The position numbers and the translations under genes were made by a program. The notes under the pieces were generated by a model, which was not told the DNA's origin, did not search any database, and saw only the letters and a program-made list of their open reading frames with translations. A DNA stretch of 36,397 bases from UBA7803 sp036381275 (GTDB lineage: Bacteria > Pseudomonadota > Gammaproteobacteria > Pseudomonadales > Azotimanducaceae), in NCBI GenBank assembly GCA_036381275.1, contig DASVDC010000090.1:1-36397 (forward strand). The letters run 5' to 3'. Below, piece by piece: positions 1 to 9,198 of this stretch (position 1 is the first letter of the stretch; each line of letters starts with the position of its first letter).

Positions 1-134
1 CCGCCTGCGAAGCGGCCCGCGCCGCGCAATCGGTGCTCGAACGCAAACGCCGCAAGGGCTACACCGCCGCGGAAGAACGCGCGCTCGACCGCGAGGAAGC
101 CGCGATCGACGCCGAGCTGCGCCGCCATTGCTGA
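1..134 (+). CDS. C-terminal end of an unknown protein (partial)
   Basis: An open frame enters from the left edge (codons in phase with position 3) and stops with TGA at 132-134. The 43 or so visible residues are rich in Ala, Arg and Glu (for example KRRKGYTAAEERALDREEAA) and would form a charged helix; the last residues are LRRHC. No family can be recognised from this tail. It converges on groEL, whose terminator lies just beyond this stop codon. The base composition matches the surrounding genes, so I think it is a real gene end, but coding status rests only on frame and composition. Confidence 0.45.
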   Translation, partial: ACEAARAAQSVLERKRRKGYTAAEERALDREEAAIDAELRRHC

Positions 135-163
135 TACGGGGTACCGGGCAAAAGGCGAAGGCC

Positions 164-192
164 AAAAAAAGCCGGAGGCCAGGGCCTCCGGC
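164..192 (-). terminator. Rho-independent terminator of groESL
   Basis: Read on the minus strand, GCCGGAGGCC and its exact complement GGCCTCCGGC (171-180 and 183-192) form a 10-bp GC stem with a very small loop, followed by seven U residues (A7 at 164-170 on the plus strand). It lies 19 nt beyond the groEL stop codon, the expected place for the end of a groESL transcript. Confidence 0.9.
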
Positions 193-210
193 TCGCGTCG
201 GTGACGGCGA

Positions 211-1851
<1,641 letters not shown>

Positions 1852-1867
1852 GTCTCAACCTTCCTCG

Positions 1868-2155
1868 TTATTCGATCACGGCGAGGATGTCGGATTCGCG
1901 CAGAACCACGAGCTCCTCACCATCCAGCTTCACTTCGCTGCCGGCGTACTTGCCGAACAACACCGAGTCGCCCACCTTGACCGCCAAGGCGCGAACCTGG
2001 CCGGTCTCGAGGGGCTCCCCCGGCCCCACCGCGAGGACCTCGCCCCGCTGCGGCTTCTCCTTGGCGTTGTCCGGGATCACGATCCCGCCCGCTGACCGCG
2101 ACTCTTCTTCTACGCGCCGGATCAGCACCCGGTCGTGCAGAGGTTTCAGCTTCAT
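1868..2155 (-). CDS. groES: Co-chaperonin GroES (10 kDa)
   Basis: The product is the heptameric lid of the GroEL cavity. The protein starts MKLKPLHDRVLIRRVEEE and has the GroES core with the mobile-loop region (SAGGIVIPDNAKEKP) and the typical ending LRESDILAVIE. I chose the ATG at 2155 (95 residues, standard length) because GAGAGGA lies 6 nt upstream; an in-frame ATG two codons earlier and a TTG five codons earlier would put the ribosome-binding site too close or inside the gene. It is first in a two-gene operon with groEL, preceded by a heat-shock promoter. Confidence 0.96.
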   Translation of the reverse strand: MKLKPLHDRVLIRRVEEESRSAGGIVIPDNAKEKPQRGEVLAVGPGEPLETGQVRALAVKVGDSVLFGKYAGSEVKLDGEELVVLRESDILAVIE

Positions 2156-2224
2156 CTCCATTCCTCTCAAGCGTTGAGTCCAAGACCCGCCCGGACGAGC
2201 GGGCCCCTCGGTAAGCGAGGCGCT

Positions 2225-2252
2225 TCATGGGGCCGGTTCTGAGGATTTCAAG
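2225..2252 (-). promoter_or_regulatory. Sigma-32 type heat-shock promoter of groESL
   Basis: On the minus strand CTTGAAA (2252-2246) is followed after 13 nt by CCCCATGA (2232-2225). This matches the sigma-32 (RpoH) consensus CTTGAAA/CCCCATNT with a spacer in the normal range. Transcription would start near 2218, giving a leader of about 60 nt before groES. The leader can form two short hairpins (CCTCG/CGAGG at 2206-2220 and CCCGC/GCGGG at 2186-2203). I see no CIRCE element, so HrcA control is unlikely here. Confidence 0.85.
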
Positions 2253-2268
2253 AGGGGGAGGCGTACGA

Positions 2269-2367
2269 TGTGGGAGCGGCCTCCGGCCGCGAATGCTCGG
2301 AAGAGTTCGCGGCCGGAGGCCGCTCCCACACGGTGGCGGAGGTTCGCGGCCGGAGGCCGCTCCCACA
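2269..2367. repeat. REP-like palindromic repeat cluster (three units)
   Basis: Three 25-bp copies of one unit are present: 2269-2293 in plus orientation (starting TGTGGGAGCGGCC, ending CCGCGAA), and 2306-2330 and 2343-2367 as its reverse complement. Each unit contains its own GGCCTCCGGCC imperfect palindrome, and the first two face each other as in BIME elements. The cluster lies between the groESL promoter and the 3' end of ask and may end or stabilise the ectoine transcript. The same unit recurs at 16.4 kb. Confidence 0.9.
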
Positions 2368-2371
2368 AAGG

Positions 2372-3832
2372 TCAGGCGACCTGGGCCGGCGGCCGCACCA
2401 CGCCTTCCTGCACCGCGCGCTCGTGCAGCGCCAGGGTCGCGGCGTTCAGGTCCGCCTCGTCGACCACGAACTTGATGTCCACCGCGCGCATCGACTGGTG
2501 CACGGCCAGCACGTCCACGCCTGCGTCGGCCAGCGCCGAGACGCACTTCGACAAGAGCCCCGAGACGTCGAGGTTGCTGCCGACGGCGGCGACGACGGCC
2601 ACCCGGCGCACCGTCACCGTCGCGTTCGGGAACGCCTCCTGGAGGTCGCGCTCGATGCGCTTGACGTTCTTCAGGCTGGTGGCGAGGTAGTGGGTGATCG
2701 AATTCGCGTTGCTCTCCCGGGTCACCGTCCGCAGCTTGTAGCGGTCGAGAATCGTCTGGATTCCGGACGCGTGACCGCTGCGGTCGACGATGTCGTGGCT
2801 GAAGAACTCCACCGCGAACACGCCGCGCCGGCCGGCGATGATCTCGACCCGGGGCTGCTCGGACTGATAGGCCGCTTCGATCAGCGTACCGGCGTGGTGG
2901 GGCTCGAAGCTGTGCCGGACCCGGAGCGGAATCGCCGCCCGGCGCAGGCACTGGGCGGCACCGGGGTGGATCGCCTCCATCCCGAGCACCGAAAGCTGAT
3001 CGGCGACGTCGTAGTTGGTGCGGCCGATCGCCACCGCGTTCTCGACCCCGACGATCTTCGGGTCGGCGCTGCAGAGGTGATACTCCTTGTGGATGATCGC
3101 CTCGCGCGCCCGGGTCACCGCCGCGAGCCGGCTGAAGGTGATCTCGCTGTAGCCGCGGTCGTAGGTGTTCATCAGCCCTTCGGCGCAGCGCGCGTAGCCG
3201 GTGCAGATCGGCAGCTCGCGCGAGAGGTCGTAGGGCGCGATCCTGCGGGCGAGGTGATCGGCGAGCGGCAGCACTTCCGGCGCGCCCCAGCCGGAGAGAT
3301 CGACGAACCGGGCGTTCACCCCGTGGCGCCGGAGCAGCAGCGCGGTGTTGTGCGCGCTGTGTACCTCGCCGAGCGCCGCCAGCATCTCGCGCACCTTGCC
3401 GAGGTGCTCGTCGAGCCGGAAATGGCCGGAGCTGCAGAGCTGCTGCAGGTGGTCGAGGGTGTGCCGGACCTCCTCGACCCGCCGGCCGATGAAGCCGTCC
3501 GCTTCCGTGAGGTCCCGCTCGTGCGGGAAGATCGAGCGGTTCAGCGCGCACATCGCCTCGAGGGTGTTGCTCAGCGCCTGCTGCCAGAGCCGGTCGTCTT
3601 CCGACTCGTTGAACAGCGCGTACACGCCGGGGTCGCCCGAATGCTTGTGCTCGAGCAGCATGTCGGTGATGCCCGCGTACGCGGAGACCACGAAGATCCG
3701 CTGGTAGAGCTCGGCGCCCTTCAGGTTGCCGATCAGCACCGAGCTCATCAGCTCGCTGACCCGCGACATCGACGTCCCGCCGATTTTCTCGACGGTGTGC
3801 CGGCCGCGGGGCGTCGCCGGGGTATCGGTCAT
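2372..3832 (-). CDS. ask: Ectoine-pathway aspartate kinase (Ask_Ect)
   Basis: Aspartokinase makes aspartyl phosphate, the first step toward aspartate semialdehyde, the substrate of EctB. The 486-residue protein begins its kinase domain with KIGGTSM (residues 16-22, the phosphate-binding loop), carries the central segment GRTNYDVADQLSVLGMEAIHP, and ends with tandem ACT-type regulatory regions (around AAVGSNLDVSGLLSKCVSALADAG split over residues 400-470). The ATG at 3832 is chosen because the homologous region begins there and the upstream frame overlaps ectC. It lies 5 nt behind ectC, the usual fourth position in ectABC-ask operons. Such specialised kinases are known to be less feedback-inhibited by lysine or threonine than the housekeeping enzyme; that property is inferred here. 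Confidence 0.92.
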   Translation of the reverse strand: MTDTPATPRGRHTVEKIGGTSMSRVSELMSSVLIGNLKGAELYQRIFVVSAYAGITDMLLEHKHSGDPGVYALFNESEDDRLWQQALSNTLEAMCALNRSIFPHERDLTEADGFIGRRVEEVRHTLDHLQQLCSSGHFRLDEHLGKVREMLAALGEVHSAHNTALLLRRHGVNARFVDLSGWGAPEVLPLADHLARRIAPYDLSRELPICTGYARCAEGLMNTYDRGYSEITFSRLAAVTRAREAIIHKEYHLCSADPKIVGVENAVAIGRTNYDVADQLSVLGMEAIHPGAAQCLRRAAIPLRVRHSFEPHHAGTLIEAAYQSEQPRVEIIAGRRGVFAVEFFSHDIVDRSGHASGIQTILDRYKLRTVTRESNANSITHYLATSLKNVKRIERDLQEAFPNATVTVRRVAVVAAVGSNLDVSGLLSKCVSALADAGVDVLAVHQSMRAVDIKFVVDEADLNAATLALHERAVQEGVVRPPAQVA

Positions 3833-3837
3833 CCGGA

Positions 3838-4242
3838 TCAGCCCCTCACTTCTTCGGCATCGAGCAGGTAGGCGCCGTCCTCGTCGTGCACCTCCGTACC
3901 GCGCAGCGGCGGGTTGAACACGCAGGCGCAGACGAAGTCCTCGTCCGGCCCGACGCGCAGCACGTGCCGGTCGTGCTGGTCGAGCGCGTACAGCATGCCC
4001 GGCCGGAGCGCGTAGCGGCGTCCGGTGGTCTTGTCTTCGATCTCCGCGCGGCCGGAGATGCAGTAGACGGACTCGACGTGGTGCTTGTACCACATGTGGG
4101 TTTCCGTCCCCGCGTACAGCGTGGTGATGTGGAACGAGAAGCCCATGCCGTCGCTCGCGAGCAACAGCCGGACGCTGTCCCAGTTCCCGGTTTTCGTATG
4201 GCGCGCGGTGTCCTGCGCTTCGTTCAGATCACGGATCAGCAT
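3838..4242 (-). CDS. ectC: L-ectoine synthase
   Basis: EctC closes N-gamma-acetyl-L-2,4-diaminobutyrate into ectoine, the last step of the pathway, in the cytoplasm. The 134-residue single cupin domain has normal length. The three metal ligands known for the family sit at identical positions: Glu57 (in HHVESVY), Tyr85 (GMLYALD) and His93 (HDRHVLRV). It starts 3 nt after the ectB stop and is followed 5 nt later by ask, so translation is probably coupled. No ectD (hydroxylase) is present in the window, so the end product encoded here is ectoine rather than hydroxyectoine. Confidence 0.97.
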   Translation of the reverse strand: MLIRDLNEAQDTARHTKTGNWDSVRLLLASDGMGFSFHITTLYAGTETHMWYKHHVESVYCISGRAEIEDKTTGRRYALRPGMLYALDQHDRHVLRVGPDEDFVCACVFNPPLRGTEVHDEDGAYLLDAEEVRG

Positions 4243-4245
4243 GCT

Positions 4246-5508
4246 TCACGATACCTGCTTCAGATGACGGGCGGCGACCTGCTCGACGGACTCTTCGATG
4301 ATGCGAAGCCCCTCGTCGAGATCGGCCCGGTCGATGGTGAGCGGGCAGAACAGCTTCACGACCTCGTCGTCCGGCCCGGCGGTCTCGATGATCAGGCCCC
4401 GCTCGAGGGCGGCGGCGCTGACCCGCGCGGCGGCTTCGCCGGACGGCATCGCCACGCCCTGCATCAGCCCGCGGCCGCAGACCTCGAGCTGGTGGCGCCG
4501 CGCGAGCCGCGCGAGCCGCTCGCGCACGTGTGCGGCCTTCGCCTGCACCTCGCGCTCGAACGCGTCGTCCTTCCAGAAGTGCTCCAGCGCCGCGGCGGCG
4601 GTCACGAACGCGTGGTTGTTGCCCCGGAACGTGCCGTTGTGCTCACCGGGCAGCCAGGCGTCGAGATCGGGCCGGATCAGCGTCACCGCGAGCGGCAGCC
4701 CCAGACCCGACAACGATTTCGACAGCGTGACGATGTCCGGCCGGATGCCGGCCGGCTCGAAGCTGAAGAACGTGCCGGTGCGGCCGCAGCCGGCCTGGAT
4801 GTCGTCGACGATCAGCAGGATGCCGCGCTCGCGGCAGATCGCCTCGAGCCGCCGGAGCCAGCCGTTGCTCGCGACGTTGAGGCCGCCTTCGCCCTGCACG
4901 GTTTCGACGATCACCGCGGCCGGCCGCTCGAGGCCGCTGCTCGCGTCGTCGAGCAGCTTCTCGAAGTAGCCGAGGGTGTCGAGGTCGTCGCCCATGTAAC
5001 CGGCGTACGGCACCCGGAACGTGCCGCCGAGCGTGACGCCAGCGGCGCCGCGATGGTGCTCGTTGCCCGACACCGCCAGCGCGCCGAGCGATACGCCGTG
5101 GAAGCCGTTGGTGAAGCTGACGATGGTCTCGCGGCCGGTCACCTTGCGGGCGATCTTCAGCGCCGCTTCCACCGCGTTGGTGCCGGTCGGCCCCGGGAAC
5201 TGCACCCGGTACTCGAGCCCGCGCGGCGCGAGGATCCAGCGCTCGAGCGCCTCGAGGAACGCGGCCTTCGCCGCGGTGTGCAGGTCCAGCGAGTGGGTGA
5301 TGCCGTCGGCGGCGATGTAGTCCAGGAGCTTCTGCTTCAGGTACGGGTGGTTGTGCCCGTAGTTCAGCGACCCGGCGCCGCAGAGGAAATCGAGGTAGCG
5401 ATTACCGTCCGCGTCGTAGACGTGGGAGCCGCTGGCTCGGGTGAACACCTTCGGGATCGCTCGGGCATAGCTCTGCACCGAGGATTCCAGACGGTCGAAT
5501 ACGTTCAT
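4246..5508 (-). CDS. ectB: L-2,4-diaminobutyrate:2-oxoglutarate transaminase
   Basis: EctB converts aspartate semialdehyde and glutamate to L-2,4-diaminobutyrate. The protein (420 residues) is a class III PLP aminotransferase: GPTGTNAVEAALKIARK (PLP phosphate region), VDDIQAGCGRTG with the cofactor-binding Asp at 235/236 and Gln238, and the Schiff-base Lys264 in TLSKSLSG. The start MNVFDRLESSVQSYAR matches the usual EctB N-terminus. It is the second gene of ectABC-ask, 48 nt downstream of ectA, a gap wide enough for its own ribosome-binding site. Confidence 0.96.
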   Translation of the reverse strand: MNVFDRLESSVQSYARAIPKVFTRASGSHVYDADGNRYLDFLCGAGSLNYGHNHPYLKQKLLDYIAADGITHSLDLHTAAKAAFLEALERWILAPRGLEYRVQFPGPTGTNAVEAALKIARKVTGRETIVSFTNGFHGVSLGALAVSGNEHHRGAAGVTLGGTFRVPYAGYMGDDLDTLGYFEKLLDDASSGLERPAAVIVETVQGEGGLNVASNGWLRRLEAICRERGILLIVDDIQAGCGRTGTFFSFEPAGIRPDIVTLSKSLSGLGLPLAVTLIRPDLDAWLPGEHNGTFRGNNHAFVTAAAALEHFWKDDAFEREVQAKAAHVRERLARLARRHQLEVCGRGLMQGVAMPSGEAAARVSAAALERGLIIETAGPDDEVVKLFCPLTIDRADLDEGLRIIEESVEQVAARHLKQVS

Positions 5509-5556
5509 CGTATCGGGCCTCTCTCTGATTCGTGTTGGACGTGGTCCCCGGGGGCG

Positions 5557-6120
5557 TCAGGCGCGGTCGGCCGCGAAGCCGGCACCGAACGGGCCGATGC
5601 GCAGCAGCACTTCGTCGCCGTGGGTGCCGGCGAAGTGACGTTCCCGGGTGAACAGCAGGCTGCGCTGCATCGGGGCGCTCCGCGCCTCGGCGAATTTCTC
5701 GAACGCCCGCCAGGAGGCGGCGTTGCCGGGCTCGATGGTCGTTTCCATGAAACGCACGCCGCGACAGACGTCCCGATCGACGATGGCATCCATCATCCGC
5801 GTCGCGAGACGCTGGCCGCGCGCGCGCGCGTGCACGGCCACCTGCCAGATGAACAGCGTGTCCGGCGCATCCGGCTTCAGATAGCCGGTGATCGAGCCGA
5901 CCAGCTCACCGTCCTGCTCGGCCACCACCGCCGTCCGCGCGAAGTGGCTGACCTGCAGCAGATTGCAATACCGCGAGTTCCGGTCGAGCGGCGGACACTC
6001 GGCGATCAGCTCGTGCAGTGCCGGGCCGTCGTCGGCGGTGGGTCTGCGCAGCCGGATCTCGGGCGCCTGCCCGGGTCTCGGGTCGCGGGTTTTCGTCGTG
6101 GCGATTCCGCTCCTCGTCAT
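5557..6120 (-). CDS. ectA: L-2,4-diaminobutyrate N-gamma-acetyltransferase
   Basis: EctA acetylates diaminobutyrate with acetyl-CoA. The 187-residue protein is a GNAT-fold enzyme: EIRLRRPTADDGPALHELI at its start, the acetyl-CoA loop QVAVHARARGQRLATRMM, and ETTIEPGNAASWRAFEKFA, all typical of EctA. Of two nearby ATGs I prefer 6120 because GGAG lies 9 nt upstream of it; the ATG at 6135 has no ribosome-binding site. It is the first gene of the operon and is transcribed divergently from ectR, with an inverted repeat over its putative promoter. Confidence 0.95.
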   Translation of the reverse strand: MTRSGIATTKTRDPRPGQAPEIRLRRPTADDGPALHELIAECPPLDRNSRYCNLLQVSHFARTAVVAEQDGELVGSITGYLKPDAPDTLFIWQVAVHARARGQRLATRMMDAIVDRDVCRGVRFMETTIEPGNAASWRAFEKFAEARSAPMQRSLLFTRERHFAGTHGDEVLLRIGPFGAGFAADRA

Positions 6121-6146
6121 CGGTCCGATCTCCATTACGGCTGTAT

Positions 6147-6175
6147 ATTTTAGAGGTCTAAGTGTTACGATACAA
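6147..6175 (-). promoter_or_regulatory. ectA promoter with EctR-type operator
   Basis: On the minus strand TTGTAT (6175-6170) and TAAAAT (6152-6147) are separated by 17 nt, giving a sigma-70 type promoter with a weak -35 and good -10. A perfect inverted repeat TTAGA-GG-TCTAA (6150-6161) overlaps the -10 and spacer. The 2-bp spacing and position over the -10 resemble the reported EctR1 site of methylotrophs, so repression of ectABC by the divergent EctR is likely. The start of transcription would be near 6140, giving a leader of about 20 nt. Confidence 0.6.
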
Positions 6176-6241
6176 ACCGTTTCTGAACCACTCGGACCGG
6201 AGGACTCCGGAGCGGTGCAAGCGACGTTCCAGGAAGCAGTA

Positions 6242-6898
6242 ATGCCGAGAAGCTCTGATCCCGCGCGGCGGCGGAAGCGCACCCGCGCCCTCACCGGCAC
6301 CCCCGGCCGCGCCCGCAGCGATGCCAGTGCGGAGCGCAGTTCCGCGGCGCCGAATCCTTGGGATACACTGCCGCGGACCGCCACCGGGCGCCGTGCCAGC
6401 GCAGACTCATTGGCCACCAAAGAAGACGTCCTGATCGCGATCCGTCGGATCATCCGGGCGACGGACATTCACTCCCGCAAACTCACCAAGATGGTGGGGC
6501 TGACCGCTCCTCAGCTTCTGGTGCTGCGGGCGATCCGTGACCTCGGCGCGGTGGCGATCTCGCGCCTGTCCACCGAGGTGAGCCTGAGCCAGGCGACGGT
6601 GACGACGATCCTCGACCGGCTCGAGCGTCGCGGGCTCGTCGCGCGGCGCCGCAGCGAGCACGACAAGCGGGTGGTGCACGCGCTGCTGACGCCCGCGGGC
6701 GAAGAGGTGCTCGCCAACGCGCCGACTCCGCTGCAGGACTCGTTCAGCGTGCGATTCGAGCAGCTTCCCGACTGGGAGCAGTCACAGATCCTGTCCGCGC
6801 TGCAGCGGGTGGCGGCGATGATGGACGCGGGCGACCTCGATGCGGCGCCGTTCCTCGAGCTCGGCGAGCTGGGCCGATACGGCGACGACGAAGACTGA
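6242..6898 (+). CDS. ectR: MarR-family regulator of the ectoine operon (EctR)
   Basis: The 218-residue protein has a MarR winged-helix domain: LTAPQLLVLRAIRDLG (residues about 90-105), the recognition helix region VSLSQATVTTILDRLERRGLV, and the wing RRRSEHDKRVVHALLTPAGEE. AGGA lies 7 nt before the ATG. Divergent placement from ectA matches known EctR regulators of ectoine genes in halotolerant methylotrophs. The unusual part is the first 60 or so residues: a basic, Pro/Ser/Arg-rich, probably disordered extension (PARRRKRTRALTG) not needed for a MarR fold, which could add DNA affinity. Function is assigned from context and fold. Confidence 0.88.
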   Translation: MPRSSDPARRRKRTRALTGTPGRARSDASAERSSAAPNPWDTLPRTATGRRASADSLATKEDVLIAIRRIIRATDIHSRKLTKMVGLTAPQLLVLRAIRDLGAVAISRLSTEVSLSQATVTTILDRLERRGLVARRRSEHDKRVVHALLTPAGEEVLANAPTPLQDSFSVRFEQLPDWEQSQILSALQRVAAMMDAGDLDAAPFLELGELGRYGDDED

Positions 6899-6919
6899 CG
6901 ATCCCGCGCTGGCGCAGAC

Positions 6920-7522
6920 TCAGGTGACCAGCCGGGCCGCGTAGGCGATCGTGCCTGCGGTGAGCGCCCGACGCCGGCGGAAGTTGTCCAGCGCCTCCGG
7001 CGCGGGATTGCGGGAGATCTCCCAGGAGCTCAGCCCGTCGTACCACGTCACCAGCAGCATCCGCCCCTCGGCCGCGTCGTCGCCACGCGCACGGAACAGC
7101 CCCTCCGGGCGCGCTACGTAGCGGTCGGTGTCCTCGAACGTCTCCCAGGCTTCCTGGGACAGCGCGACGATCGCATCGCAGTCGGCGAGGCGCACGTCGA
7201 AGAACCGGAACACGTAGACCCCCTCCGCCGGCAGCCGACCGATCGTCTGCGGCCGTACCGTCGAGAGGAGCGGCAGCGCGTCGATCACCTGCGCTTCGTC
7301 CGGCAGCGCGCGCCGGAAGTCGAGCTCCGGCCGGTCGCCCGGCGCGCCGGCCATCACCAGGAGCTCGTTCGAGCCGACGCCGAACAGGCCCTGCCAGATG
7401 CCCCAGCAGCGCAGACCCTCGGCGCTCCAGGCGGGCAGCGTGCGCTCGCGCAGCCGCTCCAGCAGATCGCGCGCATCGCGCCCGGCGCCGCGCAGCCGCA
7501 GAAACACGTAGCTGTCAGCCAT
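6920..7522 (-). CDS. Conserved protein, NIPSNAP/dimeric alpha-beta barrel-like
   Basis: The 200-residue product has two similar halves, each with a strand-helix-strand layout: SYVFLRLRGAG...SNELLVMAGAPG and VYVFRFFDVRLADCDAIVALSQEAWETFE. This suggests a ferredoxin-like dimeric alpha-beta barrel of the NIPSNAP type. There is no signal peptide or membrane segment. It overlaps the stop of the upstream reductase gene by 8 nt, so the two are co-translated, and it converges on ectR with only 21 nt between. The family assignment comes from fold pattern, not from a diagnostic motif; function is unknown. Confidence 0.55.
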   Translation of the reverse strand: MADSYVFLRLRGAGRDARDLLERLRERTLPAWSAEGLRCWGIWQGLFGVGSNELLVMAGAPGDRPELDFRRALPDEAQVIDALPLLSTVRPQTIGRLPAEGVYVFRFFDVRLADCDAIVALSQEAWETFEDTDRYVARPEGLFRARGDDAAEGRMLLVTWYDGLSSWEISRNPAPEALDNFRRRRALTAGTIAYAARLVT

Positions 7523-8519
7523 GCGGGCGCTCCTCCGCGAGACGGATCGACTCCAGCACTTCCTGCACCGGAAACGCGCCGACGCCGAGCCCCTCGTCGA
7601 CGATCCGGCGCGCGAGCGCCTGACAGACCTCGTTGGCCGGTGTCGGGATGCCGTGCAGCCGGCCGAGCAGCACGATCTCGCCGTTCAGGTAGTCGGTCTC
7701 GATGTTGCCGGTGCCACGGACCACGCTCTGCCAGGAGGAGCCGCCACCGCGCGGATGGCCGGGCACCTCCCCGAGGTGATAGACCCCTTCGTGGCGGCGG
7801 CGGACCTCGTCGGCGCTCGCGCAGTCGATGCCGGCGGCGGCGAAACAGGCGAGCCCTTCGTGCTTGAGGCGCCGGGAAATCTCCCGGGCCTCCGGCGGAA
7901 ATTCGGATCCCGCCGGCTGCACCGCCGCCTGCAGCGCGTTGTTCAGGTTCGTCAGCAGCTTCGCGTACTTGAGGCGCATCACCGCGGGGTCGGGCTCGGC
8001 GCTGAAGCCGGCGTCACGGAGCGCGGCGGTGAGGAGCCGGCAGGTCTCGTCCACGCCGCTCGGATAGCGGCCGGTATCGAGAATGCCGCCGCGCCCCGCC
8101 GCGTGGGTCACCACCTCGCCCGGCTCGAGGTGCATCGCGGGCAGGTGGACCAGCATCGCGTACACGCGGCGGAAGCGGCGCAGCGCCATGCGCTCGTTGG
8201 CGACGCCGTTCTGCGCGCAGACCACGGCGACGTCGCCCGGGTCCTGCGCCAGGAGCTCCTCGAGCGCCGCGGCGGTGTGCTGCGATTTCATCGCCAGGAT
8301 CACCACGTCGTCCGGGCGGAAATCGAGCTCCCGCGGGTGCAGCACCGTGGGGATGCGCAGCCGGTGCACGCCGTCGGGCGCGCGCAGCGTCAGACCGTCG
8401 CGCGCGAGCACGGCACCGTGCTCGCCGCGGGCGATCAGCACCACGTCCCGGCCGCACTGATGCAGGCGCGCGCCGATGGTCCCGCCGATACCGCCCGCTC
8501 CGTAGACGATGAAGCGCAT
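7515..8519 (-). CDS. 2-dehydropantoate 2-reductase family protein (PanE/ApbA-like)
   Basis: The 334-residue protein starts with the Rossmann motif GAGGIGG (residues 8-14) and has AMKSQHTAAALEEL, AQNGVANE, and the substrate-side segment RLKYAKLLTNLNNALQA with the family's catalytic lysine. SSWQSVVRGTGNIETDYLNGEI near residue 270 is the typical C-terminal ketopantoate-reductase signature. The reaction would be NADPH-dependent reduction of ketopantoate or another 2-oxo acid. Pairing with a NIPSNAP-like gene rather than other pantothenate genes suggests it may be a paralogue with a different substrate. AGAGGG precedes the ATG by 4 nt. Confidence 0.85.
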   Translation of the reverse strand: MRFIVYGAGGIGGTIGARLHQCGRDVVLIARGEHGAVLARDGLTLRAPDGVHRLRIPTVLHPRELDFRPDDVVILAMKSQHTAAALEELLAQDPGDVAVVCAQNGVANERMALRRFRRVYAMLVHLPAMHLEPGEVVTHAAGRGGILDTGRYPSGVDETCRLLTAALRDAGFSAEPDPAVMRLKYAKLLTNLNNALQAAVQPAGSEFPPEAREISRRLKHEGLACFAAAGIDCASADEVRRRHEGVYHLGEVPGHPRGGGSSWQSVVRGTGNIETDYLNGEIVLLGRLHGIPTPANEVCQALARRIVDEGLGVGAFPVQEVLESIRLAEERPHG

Positions 8520-8676
8520 CGCACCCTCTTTGACGCCAATGTCGGAAGGTTACGCACCCAGCGTCGCCGTGCGCAACGTGGCTGCGACGGCCGCCGCGAT
8601 GCCGCGTTGGGAAGCATCGCACAGCGGACGCGTGCACGCTGAGCTAACTTGAGCTCGACGAGGCGCGGAAACGGGG

Positions 8677-9111
8677 ATGGCCCTCAACTACCACATCAGC
8701 GCGGACGAGGGTCTGATCACCGTCCAGGGCGAAGGCGGCGTCCGTCTCGGCGAGCTGACGCGGCTCGGGCGTTCGCTGCTGGCCGACCGCAGTTACGACC
8801 CGCGCCTGCCCCAGCTACTCGATTTCCGCGGGCTGCGGCCGGTGAAACCCGGCCGGCTCGAAGAGCTCCTGGAGTTCGTGCAGGAGACCTATCGCGGCTC
8901 GGTCGAGAGCAGCGTCGCGGTGGTGATCGACGAGCACCTCGAGCGGCGGCACGCGGCGGACATCTACCTGCTCACCTGCGCATTGCGCGACGCGGAGCTG
9001 TTCTGCGACTACGACCAGGCGCTGAAGTGGCTGATGCGCCGCGCCTTCGCCGTTCCGTCAGCCGAGCAGCAGCAGGCCGGTCGTCACCACGCCCACAGCG
9101 CCCCAGAATAG
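8677..9111 (+). CDS. SpoIIAA/STAS-like small protein
   Basis: The 144-residue cytoplasmic protein resembles the SpoIIAA/STAS-like group: an N-terminal strand pair (YHISADEGLITVQGEGGV), PQLLDFRGLRPV, VAVVIDEHLERRHAADIYLLTCAL, and an ending ELFCDYDQALKWLMRRAF that fits the group's 'disc..EAlaWL' closing helix. The last 20 residues (Gln/His-rich) run over the 3' end of the opposite-strand gene by 54 nt and look unconserved. GGGG lies directly before the ATG. These proteins are often small regulators or sensors; no partner is visible here. Confidence 0.6.
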   Translation: MALNYHISADEGLITVQGEGGVRLGELTRLGRSLLADRSYDPRLPQLLDFRGLRPVKPGRLEELLEFVQETYRGSVESSVAVVIDEHLERRHAADIYLLTCALRDAELFCDYDQALKWLMRRAFAVPSAEQQQAGRHHAHSAPE

Positions 9112-9198
9112 GTACGGACCGAAGTACGCGATCACCCGAGCCGCGCGGTCGTCGGCGCGGCCGTAGCCCAGCGCGTGCTCGTCGTTCTGTCCGTTCAT
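9058..9198 (-). CDS. 46-residue single-span membrane protein
   Basis: The ATG at 9198 is preceded by GAGGGAG at good spacing. The product starts with a polar segment (MNGQNDEHALGYGRADDRA) and ends in one hydrophobic span (YFGPYLFWGAVGVVTTGLLLLG). A longer in-frame version has no ribosome-binding site. Its 3' end overlaps that of the convergent plus-strand gene by 54 nt. No function can be named; tiny proteins of this shape often tune larger membrane complexes. Confidence 0.6.
   Translation of the reverse strand: MNGQNDEHALGYGRADDRAARVIAYFGPYLFWGAVGVVTTGLLLLG

Noticed and set aside
3886..6153. A 755-codon open frame on the plus strand opposite the ectoine genes
   Set aside because: It is antisense to ectC, ectB and ectA, which have full family motifs; in GC-rich DNA such shadow frames are expected. 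Its product is a low-complexity Arg/Ala/Val/Gln-rich sequence.
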